From IMG/VR virus record IMGVR_UViG_3300025769_000715, positions 1 through 26,238 of that record: a stretch of DNA of 26,238 nt, one strand, 5' to 3'. Source of the DNA: a virus. Of this stretch, positions 1-9,000 are shown in pieces. The notes below the pieces were generated by a model. The model worked only from the letters and a program-made list of their open reading frames with translations. It did no database searches and was not told the origin of the DNA. Numbering within the stretch: the stretch's first letter is position 1; each line of letters starts with the position of its first letter. Position numbers and translations under genes: made by a program.

Positions 1-2
1 AA

Positions 3-362
3 GCAATCCTTGAGTCTGGTGCCGGATCCTCAAGACTGGCCATCGAAGGAAAGAACCACTTTGGTCTCAAACACCGGAGCTGGGATGGTGACATGGCCGG
101 AGAAATCAAAGGCATCATCTATGCAAGTGACGATTGCCCTGACCGATGTGCCTTTACGAGCTTCAAGACAGACTGGGCCGGATGGCGCGCCCATAGCCTC
201 GTTCTAAGCGCAGATAGATATAAATCTGTCCGAGAGGCAGACAATTACACAAAAGCCGCTCAGGCCCTCTCTGAAGCAGGATACGCAGGTGACCCTCACT
301 ATTGGAGGAAGTTGGTACGCGTGATTGAGAAATACAAGCTCTTCGTGCTCGACCCAAGATAA
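3..362 (+). CDS. Glucosaminidase-type peptidoglycan hydrolase (3' part only)
   Basis: The reading frame is open from the window edge, so the start is missing and only about 119 C-terminal residues are seen. They open with AILESGAGSS, followed by LAIEGKNHFGLK, which fits the Q-A-x-L-E-S-G-x-G-x-S-x-L-A and N-x-F-G-x-K motifs of the FlgJ/glucosaminidase family (PF01832). The Glu of AILES is the expected catalytic acid. The tail GYAGDPHYWRKLVRVIEKYKL matches the family's end (GYATDPxYxxKLxxII). The likely role is cleavage of cell-wall glycan at lysis or entry. It lies on the opposite strand from the capsid genes and is followed at once by a terminator at 391-421. The family call is firm. Whether it acts as endolysin or as virion hydrolase cannot be told without the N-terminus. 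Confidence 0.85.
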   Translation, partial: AILESGAGSSRLAIEGKNHFGLKHRSWDGDMAGEIKGIIYASDDCPDRCAFTSFKTDWAGWRAHSLVLSADRYKSVREADNYTKAAQALSEAGYAGDPHYWRKLVRVIEKYKLFVLDPR

Positions 363-390
363 TTCTCGTTGTGATTTAGTTGAATGAATG

Positions 391-421
391 GCTCCGACCC
401 TGACCAGGTCGGGGCTTTTTT
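391..421 (+). terminator. Rho-independent terminator after the lysin gene
   Basis: A 9-bp stem (391-399 with 407-415, one G-T wobble) closes a 7-base loop and is followed by six T at 416-421. It sits 29 bases after the lysin stop. Its right arm plus T tract is identical over 15 bp to that of the next terminator (818-832). On the minus strand no T tract follows, so it works for the plus strand only. Confidence 0.9.
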
Positions 422-463
422 CTACCCCAAAAAGGGTAATTTTCAAAAATAATTCACAAAAAA

Positions 464-495
464 CTTGCGTATTGTTATACAATGTATTACATTTG
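464..495 (+). promoter_or_regulatory. Bacteroidetes-type promoter for the 79-aa gene
   Basis: CTTG at 464-467 and TACATTTG at 488-495 are separated by 20 bp. This matches the Bacteroidetes primary sigma consensus TTTG-N19-21-TAnnTTTG, with a perfect -7 box. Transcription would start near 500, giving a leader of about 40 bases before the ATG at 542. Confidence 0.75.
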
Positions 496-502
496 TACAA
501 CA
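473..502. promoter_or_regulatory. Operator-like inverted repeat over the promoter
   Basis: TGTTATACAA (473-482) and TTGTACAACA (493-502) are inverted copies matching at 9 of 10 positions, with a 10-bp spacer. Their centres are 20 bp apart, about two helical turns. The right arm contains the perfect 8-bp palindrome TTGTACAA and overlaps the -7 box, where a bound repressor would block RNA polymerase. No regulator gene is seen nearby. AT-rich DNA can give such dyads by chance. Confidence 0.4.
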
Positions 503-541
503 CAACGGCAATAACGCCATAACACCTAAATCATTCAAGCC

Positions 542-781
542 ATGGACTCAAAAGAATTAGCAACAAGATTAACTTGGACAGTATTTGAGTTTTTCGTGAT
601 CCGTTCACAGGTAGCATCTTGCGAGAAATTCCAATACGAATGTACGCACTTTACAAAAGACGAAGATGAAGCTAATAAGGTTTTTGAAGATCTCAATTCA
701 GAAAAAGACGCAACTGAGAGTTATGAAATTTGGTACAAAGTAGGTGATCAGATTTGGTCTTATAGCAAGCGTATAGTTTAA
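542..781 (+). CDS. Small acidic protein in a moron-like cassette
   Basis: Encodes 79 residues with no family recognised. The protein is soluble-looking, acidic in the middle (FTKDEDEANKVFEDLNSEKD) and rich in aromatic residues, with no signal peptide or membrane span. The ATG at 542 is chosen because it is the first start after the promoter at 464-495. There is no Shine-Dalgarno sequence, as is usual in Bacteroidetes. The gene has its own promoter, an operator-like dyad and its own terminator, and it is more AT-rich than its neighbours. That arrangement fits a moron: a singly expressed accessory gene that in other phages often affects host defence, superinfection or fitness. The function is unknown. 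Confidence 0.7.
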   Translation: MDSKELATRLTWTVFEFFVIRSQVASCEKFQYECTHFTKDEDEANKVFEDLNSEKDATESYEIWYKVGDQIWSYSKRIV

Positions 782-804
782 TCCACCACCCTAATTCTCT
801 CAGA

Positions 805-832
805 GCCTCGGCCCATTGGTCGGGGCTTTTTT
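805..832 (+). terminator. Rho-independent terminator after the 79-aa gene
   Basis: A 9-bp stem (805-813 with 818-826, including G-T wobbles) closes a 4-base loop and is followed by six T (827-832). The T tract reaches into the stop codon of the convergent metallophosphoesterase gene. On the minus strand the hairpin is not followed by T, so it is one-directional. Confidence 0.88.
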
Positions 833-1682
833 ATTGCGCCCGAATAACTTCAAACGTCACATCATCCCTGGTCGAAAAGTAAAACCTCAACCAATACCCT
901 CCGAGTGGCTTTGGCGGAGCTCCGCGCTCAACGTGCCAGCCGACCCCATCCAAGTATTCCTCCTTGTAGGTCGGTAGCTGAACGTGGTGCTGGGTTGACA
1001 GATACGGAGTGTTGACCTTATTGATTCGCTCCTGCACAGTCTCCAAGTGCCAAGCCTCATGAATGTGGCCTGTGACGATGATGTTAGCGTCTGGGAGATA
1101 GACAGCCCTTCTGTTTGTTTGAATCACTCCCTTTGTGACCGGGCCACCACCACCAGAACCGTGATGGTAGAATAGTCGAAACTTGCGAACTCTGCCCTCA
1201 TTTGAATGAAACCGAAATACTATCCATCCCGAGTAGGCCCCAAGCTGCACATCACTCCCATCAGTATTCAGTCCGTCAACAAGTCGCTTCAGCACATCAG
1301 TCTCCTGGTGCTTGATGATTGCGGTCTCGTGGTTCCCGTAAGTCATCGCGATGTAGTTCTGAGAATACGGCTTGTAGAAATTGGTGGCATCGTCAACCAC
1401 GCGGTCATAGTAGTTGCCGCCTTTGTATTCCTCTCTCAGATCTCCCTTACTGCCTCGTCTGTCATTTTTCCCTTGCATGACGTCAAACAGGTCACCGAAG
1501 CAAAAAATACCAGCATTCCTTTCAACTGCCTTCTCATGGTGCCGCTTGAGTAGATTACGGTCACAATGGGTAGAGTCATAGTGCTGGTCGGCAGTCAGGA
1601 GAAACCACTGCTCGAAGTCTTTGCCGAAATTATAGTCGCAAGAGACCTCAATACATCTATCATTAACTTTTAGAATTTTCAT
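831..1682 (-). CDS. Calcineurin-like metallophosphoesterase
   Basis: Encodes 283 residues. All five metal-binding blocks of the family are present in order: D32-x-H34 (TADQHYDS), G63-D64-x-x-D67 (GDLFD), G-N117-H118-E, H173/H174 (YHHGSGG) and G205-H206-x-H208 (VTGHIHE). The enzyme should be an active two-metal phosphodiesterase or phosphatase. The substrate cannot be read from the sequence; DNA, cyclic nucleotides or protein phosphate are all possible. The gene is separated from the late operon by the terminator at 1699-1728, and no promoter matching TAnnTTTG was found before its ATG, so it may depend on read-through. Its DNA is GC-rich (about 67% at 901-960 by hand count), far from the AT-rich capsid genes. 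It is likely acquired. Confidence 0.88.
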   Translation of the reverse strand: MKILKVNDRCIEVSCDYNFGKDFEQWFLLTADQHYDSTHCDRNLLKRHHEKAVERNAGIFCFGDLFDVMQGKNDRRGSKGDLREEYKGGNYYDRVVDDATNFYKPYSQNYIAMTYGNHETAIIKHQETDVLKRLVDGLNTDGSDVQLGAYSGWIVFRFHSNEGRVRKFRLFYHHGSGGGGPVTKGVIQTNRRAVYLPDANIIVTGHIHEAWHLETVQERINKVNTPYLSTQHHVQLPTYKEEYLDGVGWHVERGAPPKPLGGYWLRFYFSTRDDVTFEVIRAQ

Positions 1683-1698
1683 CTGTCAGATTTGAGAT

Positions 1699-1728
1699 AA
1701 AAAAAAGGACGCGGATTCGACCGCGCCC
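1699..1728 (-). terminator. Terminator of the late operon
   Basis: On the minus strand an 8-bp GC-rich stem (1721-1728 with 1707-1714, one G-U pair) with a 6-base loop runs straight into eight U (1706 down to 1699). It lies 41 bases after the stop of the 98-aa gene and before the metallophosphoesterase start. It is the strongest terminator in the window. Confidence 0.92.
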
Positions 1729-1769
1729 CTACACCATTTTCCAAAAAACCATGAAAACATGAAAAGCAT

Positions 1770-2066
1770 CTATAACTTGAAGCCGAGCGCCTGAAGAGCC
1801 GCCCCGGCAATGAGGCCAAAGATGCCACCGGGCAACTTGACCTCAATCTTTTTGTCTGCGCATTCCTTAGCGGTCTCTTTGACCTGATCCCATACGATTT
1901 GAAGAAGTTCAACTCCTGACTTGAAATCAAGCTTGATGACCTCCTGCCCTGTGGCTGGGTCTTTCTCGTATTCAATTTCTTTGTCGAGCTTTTTGGCAAG
2001 CTCTGCGATGTTGGCTGCGTAGCACTCTGTATTAGTGAGTACGTCTTGAATTTTTGCTGCTGGCAT
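1770..2066 (-). CDS. 98-aa protein with hydrophobic C-terminus
   Basis: No family was recognised. The frame is open to 2183, but the start at 2066 (MPAAKIQDVL) is preferred because it begins 13 bases after the stop of the previous gene, while the longer form would overlap that gene by about 100 bases and add a basic, low-quality stretch. The 98-residue protein has a helical charged body and ends in the hydrophobic glycine-rich tail GGIFGLIAGAALQALGFKL. It is the last gene before the operon terminator and follows a holin-like gene, so a membrane role at lysis is possible but not shown. Its ending resembles that of the short ORF at 26139-26238. Confidence 0.65.
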   Translation of the reverse strand: MPAAKIQDVLTNTECYAANIAELAKKLDKEIEYEKDPATGQEVIKLDFKSGVELLQIVWDQVKETAKECADKKIEVKLPGGIFGLIAGAALQALGFKL

Positions 2067-2079
2067 GATTGTTTGATTT

Positions 2080-2349
2080 TTATTTGATTTTATTCTTGAT
2101 TTCAGAAAGCACATCGGTATTCTTTTCAATAGTTTCAAGCATCTTTTCTCTTTCCTCGCGGTAAATTTCAATGATTTGGTCATTACAGGCTCGGACTTCG
2201 GTTTGCAGCTTTTCGTATTCTTGATTAACCTTCACCCGATATTGGTGATTGTCGTATGCGAACCATGCCGCCACGCTCATCATTAAAGCGACACTAAAGC
2301 CTTGGGACTTGAGAACTTCGGTAAAGATTGGGATGAGTTTGAGCAGCAT
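2080..2349 (-). CDS. Holin-like small membrane protein
   Basis: Encodes 89 residues. One membrane span lies near residues 17-32 (GFSVALMMSVAAWFAY) and is followed by a charged helical tail rich in Glu and Lys that should form a coiled coil. One N-terminal span plus a charged coiled tail is the layout of BhlA/UviB-type holin-like proteins. The place at the end of the late operon, next to other unassigned small genes, fits lysis timing. There is no diagnostic motif, so another small membrane role (spanin partner, superinfection exclusion) cannot be excluded. Confidence 0.5.
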   Translation of the reverse strand: MLLKLIPIFTEVLKSQGFSVALMMSVAAWFAYDNHQYRVKVNQEYEKLQTEVRACNDQIIEIYREEREKMLETIEKNTDVLSEIKNKIK

Positions 2350-2376
2350 GGGGGGTTGATATTTTTGGGTTTGTAA

Positions 2377-3057
2377 TTATCTGCGCCTGCGAAGAATGAA
2401 TCTGCCCTTTGACCCATCGCCTACCCAAAGATCTCCACGAACTTTGAATATCTCAATCCTCTCGTTTGCATTCTGACGGTCGATGACAACCGACCAGGTC
2501 GATGATAAAGGGACATGGGTAAAGTAAAGTGTATTCTCAGCATCTCTTGCCTGACCATTTTGATTAAGGTTGACAACCACAATCTCAGAGCCATAGCGCA
2601 AGACATACGAGCCAGCCATCTCAGCCCGAACTTGTGGCATGACTTCAGTCCGATATGAGTCAGTTCCAAATACCTCTTCAGCCTTTCGCCTGTAAGCAGC
2701 ACCGCCTTGAAGTGAACTGATTTTCATGCCCTCGTATTCGCCCACTCTATCGAAGTAATCTTTGACCTTTTCATGTAGGTTTCTAATAAGCGCAGCAGAG
2801 TCAAGTACCTCAACCCTGACATAGTAATTACCAGCCTCCACATCTCCGATGGTGTCGATGAGTGTATACTGGTATGCATAGTAATTGGCCTGCATAAACG
2901 AGGTGTCAAATGTCATGGAATCACCTACCATGACAGTATCAATCACCATAACCGAATCAATGACAAGTGTGCTGTCTTTCTGGACTCCAAGGAGTGGATC
3001 ACTTTGGCCAAAGCAGATGACTGGAAGGAAAAGGATAAAAATAATTAAGTTTTTCAT
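2377..3057 (-). CDS. Secreted protein of unknown function
   Basis: Encodes 226 residues. A clear Sec signal peptide is present: Lys at position 3, a hydrophobic core (LIIFILFLPVICF) and a likely cut before Gln (FG|Q), as is common in Bacteroidetes. The Cys is not in a proper lipobox, so a soluble periplasmic or surface form is more likely than a lipoprotein. Residues 28-55 hold short repeats of D-S/T-V-M-V-x-D. A helical part (near LHEKVKDYFDRVGEYEG) and a beta-rich end with a basic RRRR terminus follow. It begins 2 bases after the stop of the giant fibre-like gene, so the two are almost certainly translated together. It may be a partner, chaperone or surface-attached component of that protein. 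No family recognised. Confidence 0.7.
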   Translation of the reverse strand: MKNLIIFILFLPVICFGQSDPLLGVQKDSTLVIDSVMVIDTVMVGDSMTFDTSFMQANYYAYQYTLIDTIGDVEAGNYYVRVEVLDSAALIRNLHEKVKDYFDRVGEYEGMKISSLQGGAAYRRKAEEVFGTDSYRTEVMPQVRAEMAGSYVLRYGSEIVVVNLNQNGQARDAENTLYFTHVPLSSTWSVVIDRQNANERIEIFKVRGDLWVGDGSKGRFILRRRR

Positions 3058-3059
3058 AG

Positions 3060-6000
3060 TTATTGATTTATGTTAGTGTATATAGTATTTCCATCTATTG
3101 TGTAAAGTTCTAATCTAAATCCGCTATCATCGCCAATTCGAAAAATTGTTATTGCATTTCCTAATTGACTTATCCATGTATAGTTAGAATCTAAATTAAC
3201 ATCAACTGCATTTCCATTTCCTGCAGCAAACAAACTAATCGTATATTCAGAAGCGTAGTTTGTATTATCTGTAAATACATTAGATATATTTAAAGTATAC
3301 CCATTAGTGAATGGTCCCGTTGGAGTTACGTTATGTATACCATGAGGCTGATTTCTCAAATCAACAGTTACTGTACCGCCTTCAGTTACTGTATAATTTG
3401 TATATAGAGGTCTTCTTTTATCTACATATTCGAATTCATTGTCTTCTGATATAGCAATTAGTTTATTTGAATTTGATTCATCAAGAATGTATTGTGTTGG
3501 ATTTTGGTCTTTAATGCAACGCAAAGAAAGGCCGTAAGTCCTAAAAAACGGCAACAAACCGGCATCACTTGCAGTAAAGCTAAGGTATCTACTATAATTA
3601 GTAGATACTGAGCTTGACCAGTATGCACCGCCCGAACCCAAATTAAAGGGGCTTCCAGAGCTAAAATACCTTCCTCCCGAATTTGGCAATTTTAGTGGAG
3701 ATAAAAATGCACCTGCACTATTGGTGCTTGACCAAGTAGATATTTCTGCATTTAATTCCGATTCAGTAGGCACCCTGTATCCTGTCGGACAAGGATTATT
3801 GATGCCATCTATACCTTGCCAAAGAGTGTCATTTTGTGTAGCAAGCCAATCATATGGGGAAAAAGACTCGGTAATAAATTTTCCATCCCATGTATTTCCT
3901 AAATTTGGCGCAGCAGTTGTCGCATTTGTAGATGTTGTTGCACTATTCCTGCATTGATGACCATCAGCGAATCTGCCCCATTGTAATGAATCTCCATATG
4001 CACTTGTATCGGTTGAAGAAATAGCTACTCTTGAAGCCCCAAGATTTCTATCCATCCAAACCCTGCCAGTTGTAGATGTCACAGATTTAATTTTTGTGAT
4101 ATCATTTGTATCACAATGCACATATCCGTCAGGATAATCAGAAACAACATAGCTAACAACAGCTGTATCTCCTCGAGTAATATTTTGAACAATATTGAAA
4201 TGTCTAAAATATATCGAATCGGTATCTGTATTATCAAGGTATTTTGATAGGTCAACATCTTCAATTACATCTGCAAGCACACCGGATCTATTTAGTGTAA
4301 TTCTCCAAGTGTCGTCATCTTCAGGGTCAAGCATTGTAATTGATTCCACATAGTTATTATTATCAACGGGTACTTTCCATGTACCATCCATGTTTAAATA
4401 ATAATCATCCGGTCTAACAACACCTATTGAATCAGGTACAAGACCTCTTGTAATTCCATCATATACATCAATAGTAACGTTAGAGCTATTTGTCAATGTT
4501 AATAATCCCGTATCCTGCGTCCAACCAAGTTGCTGGTCATCGGTGTTTACAGAAGATATATTAATTGGCTTCCACCCAAGTGTTGACTGGACAATCGTAT
4601 CATACACAAGGATTTGGTCAGGGCTCATCGTGTAGATGCTATTCGGATATTTTACAACCTCATTGCCTTGATTTGAGAGAAGCACATGAGTGGCATAGGA
4701 GGAAGCATTTACATCAAAGGTGGCCTCCCATGGCGTGTTTATTCCATCCCCTGTGACTTGCATGTAGTCTCCTGCATTCAAGGTTTGAAGCTCTGATGTG
4801 TCTGAACTCGTAATGTCAAGCGTGAAAAAGCCCGGGCTCGGTTCAGATAATGAAGTTGAGATATTGCCGACTCCGTTGAAAAACACAGTTCCATTTGAAA
4901 TCAAATCGGTATTTGCAGCATCGTCTCGTATCGTCCAAGCCTCATTTGTAGCACTTGCATCGGCATCATTCACATCGTCTGTAATGGTGACAGTCAAACC
5001 TCCGTTTGACAAAGTAATTTCATCATTTCCACTTGTGCCTGCTGACCAGCTCAAAGTCTGAATCTCATTGGTCACCGAGCTGTCCCCATCGAATACCTCA
5101 TCCGCAGGAAAGACTACGGAAAGCGGAGAACCGGCCGTACCATTTCCTGTCAGCGTTGTATCAGTCTGAACCACATCATCACCCCAATCATCACCAGGTA
5201 CATAGACCCCAAGCGTTCCATTTCCATCTGTCAAGTAAATTGTATCATTTACAAGACTCAAAGCTGAATTGTAGCCGGAGGTGTCGGTATTGTCAAGATA
5301 AACAGATAAGTCAACCCCAGAACCTCTATCAATCAGTAATGAATCACTCACAATGCTTAGGTTCTGCTCATCTGTATCTGGAATTAACCTAATTACATCT
5401 CCACGATTTTTGACTAAGATAGTACCAAGACTATCTACTAAAATGCTATCAGTATCTGTGTTGTCCAAATATGCAGAAATATCAATCCCTGTGCCGTTTG
5501 ATATCTTGATTGAATCGCCAACCAGACTCAAGTTCTGAAGCTCGTTTATAGTGCTTCCATCGACCTCAGTCTGTAGATACCTCCCATCAAGGTCTATGGT
5601 TTGGCTTGAGCCGTTTGTGATTCCGACAGTCAGGCTTCCTGTGCCTGTGTCGAATGTCAATCCATCAATGTCCTGTTCATCTAAATCATCAGCTGGTTTC
5701 CATGTCATCAAGGCATCGTTCCATTTTAGAACCTGTCCATCTGTTGCGTCTTGTTTTGCTAATTTTAGAATGCTTCCTGTTGTTCCATTGCCATCAAGTG
5801 TTGAATCTGATACAACCACTTGAGTTCCCCAATCATCAGTTTGAACCTCAAATGAGACATTAAAAGTATCATTCGGCGTTATAAATATGATGCTATCTGC
5901 AACGCTATAAATTGAGTCAAATACACTAACTGAAGTCAATGAACGCTTAAGTTGACCATCTGAAGTGATGTATACATTTGAACTGTTGTTTGTTGTTGCA

Positions 6001-9000
6001 TCATAGATTCCTTCGATGTATGTTTTATCGTGGTTAGAATTTCCGATTGTGATGCTGTTTGATCCGTTGCCAATTGCTTGGTCTCCAATCACTATCTGAT
6101 TAGATTGGCTATCAAGTTGAGGTCTCGAATCGTAGCCTATAAATATTGAATTATCTGAGTCTGTGTTGAGTAAAAAGTCACCTGTGTATCTGCCTGCTTG
6201 ATACCCAATGGCTATGTTATTATTCCCTGTTGTGTTGCTTACTAACCCAAGATGTCCGTTGGCAGTATTGTGACTTCCTGTTGTGTTATTACCTAGCGCA
6301 AAATATCCGTTGGCTGTGTTATTAATTCCTATTGTGTTTGTGTATAAAGAAAAATATCCATTTGCTACATTATTAGTTCCTGTTGTGTTGGATCGTAAGG
6401 CATAAAACCCATTTGCTACATTATTAACTCCTATTGTGTTACTGTATAATGCTTGATACCCATTGGCTATGTTATTATTCCCTGTTGTGTTACTGTATAA
6501 TGCCTGAACCCCTGTGGCTGTGTTATAATCTCCTGTTGTGTTACTGTATAATGCAAAAGATCCGTGGGCTGTGTTATTATTTCCTGTTGTGTTACTGCGT
6601 AATGTTTGATAGCCAGTGGCTGTGTTATTATTGCCTGTTGTGTTAAGGAATAATGCCTCACCGCCATTGGCTGTGTTTCTAAATCCTGTTGTGTTACTGT
6701 ATAATGCTGACACCCCGGTGGCTGTGTTAAAAGAACCTGTTGTGTTACTGTTTAGTGCGAAATTCCCGGTGGCTGTGTTCACAACCCCTGTTGTGTTACT
6801 GTATAATGCTCTATCCCCGATGGCTGTGTTAAAATACGCTGTTGTGTTGTTATAAAGTGCCTGATACCCATTGGCTGTGTTCTGATATCCCGTCTCGTTG
6901 TTGTATAATGCCATACTCCCGATAGCTGTGTTACGCGTGCCTGTTGTGTTGGTGTATAATGTCCTATATCCGGTGGCTGTATTAAACCCTGTTGTGTTAG
7001 CTGACCCTGCATCTGTCCCAATAAACACACTACCTGACCCATCATTCAAATCCAACTTCCCATCAATTTCCACATCCCCCACAACATCTAATTTTTCAGA
7101 TGGAACATCAGTCCCGATACCTACGTTACCTTGTAACCGTGTTGTAACTATTGATGAGTTACCAAGCACTGCGGTATTACTACCTAAACCTCTTGCTCCT
7201 GAACCTATTACGATTTGGTTGGTTTCAATGTCTGCATTTGGTCTTGAATCGTAGCCTATAAATACGGAATTGTTTGGAAGTGTGTTGTTTGCACCTGTAC
7301 TTGTTAGATATCCTGCTTGATATCCGTTGGCTGTGTTAAAATTACCTGTTGTGTTACTGTATAATGCCCACACCCCGTTGGCTGTGTTAAAATTACCTGT
7401 TGTGTTACTGTTTAGTGCTTGATATCCGTTGGCTGTGTTAGCATATCCTGTTGTGTTGTTGCGTAATGCTTGAAAGCCATTTGCTGTGTTTTGATATCCT
7501 GTTGTGTTGTTGAATAATGCCTGATACCCATTGGCTGTGTTAGCATATCCTGTTGTGTTATTGTATAATGCGTAAACCCCGGTGGCTGTGTTAAGAGTAC
7601 CTGTTGTGTTTCTCAATAATGCATGAAACCCGTTGGCTGTGTTAAAATTTCCTGTTGTGTTAAGGTATAATGCTTGATACCCATTGGCTGTGTTATAACT
7701 TCCTGTTGTGTTACTGTATAATGCTTGAAGCCCATTGGCTGTGTTATAATTTCCTGTTGTGTTACTGTATAATACATGAAACCCGTTGGCTGTGTTTTCA
7801 AATCCTGTTGTGTTACTGTATAATGCTTTAGTCCCGGTGGCTGTGTTAAGAGTACCTGTTGTGTTTGACCGTAATGCCTGATAGCCAACCCCAACATTTT
7901 GATTATTACTTCCATCATCATTTAACCCTGCATCTGTTCCAACGAACACGCTATTCCCACCATCATTCAAATCAATCTTCCCATCAATCTTCACATCCCC
8001 AACCACATCCAAAACCTGAGAAGGACTTGCAGTCCCAATCCCCACCCGATTGTTTTCCCCGTCTATTAAGAGGGTTGAATTATCGAATGAAAGTTGTTCT
8101 GTGATTCCTATTTCTTTGACAAGTGCGTTGAGGGAGTCGTTGCGATTATCATAGATTCCATTAGGTGCGCCTAATTGTTTTATGCAGCGGACGGGGTTGC
8201 CGTTGGCCCGGGCCCCGTAAATCAAGTCAACATCGGTGCTGTAGATGCGCAGGATGCCGGCAAGAGACCCCGAGACTGAGCTTGACCAGTAGTAGCCGTA
8301 AGACCCGACATTTAAGAAGTCACCGGAGCTGCGTAGGCGGTTGCCCGAAGCTGTCAATTTGAGTGGCGAATTAAATGCTCCTACACTTGTATTTGGACTA
8401 AAAGTATTATCCTCTGCTTGCCATTCTGATTGAGTTGGTAATCTATACCCACTTGGACAAGGATTGTTTATCCCATTAACTCCTTGCCAAAGATTGTCAT
8501 TTTGTGGATCAAGCCAATCATTAGGAGATACGCCTTCGGTTATAAATAGAGAATCCCATGCGCCTCCTGTAAATGGTTCAGCCGTTGTCGCATTAACAGA
8601 AGTGGTATCTGAATCTCGACATTGATGCCCGTCTGCGAATCGGCCCCACTGAAATAAATCTCCATACGAATTGGCATCAGTTGAGGAAGTTGCGACTTGA
8701 CTCGCTCCAAGGTTCCTATCCATCCACACAGCCCCTGTGGTTGAAACTACTGGATTTACTTTAGTTGGTTCTGCACAATGCACGTAACCATCTGGATAAA
8801 TTCCCTCGTTGCTAATTAAAATGGTATCCCCTCTTTGAATATTTTTTATGTCTCCATAATAATTTATGTAAAACGAATCAATATCTGTGTAGGTTGACTC
8901 CATCAATCTTCCATCTGCCGTGATATGCACATTTGGTGCGCTGCCTGTTGTTTGGCCTTTGATTCCTTCAATGAAGGTGGAATCGTGGTCTGCATTTCCT

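Noticed and set aside
1770-2183. Longer 137-residue version of the 98-aa protein
   Set aside because: It would overlap the holin-like gene by about 100 bases and add a basic, low-quality N-terminus; the inner ATG at 2066 fits the spacing of the operon.
3060-3420. Type IX secretion sorting domain at the end of the giant protein
   Set aside because: The signal peptide prompted a check, but the C-terminus ends in a fibre-tip-like beta segment without the conserved sorting-domain motifs.
4565-5863. Several plus-strand open frames within the giant gene (also 10 to 207, 204 to 503 and others)
   Set aside because: They are shadows of the minus-strand coding frame, or of the lysin frame, without family signals.
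6434-7045. Open frames in other frames with HYTVTQQ-like or VVLLYNA-like repeats (also at 7613-7921 and 9094-9526)
   Set aside because: They are products of the same 51-bp coding repeats read out of frame or on the other strand, with no start context or operon logic.
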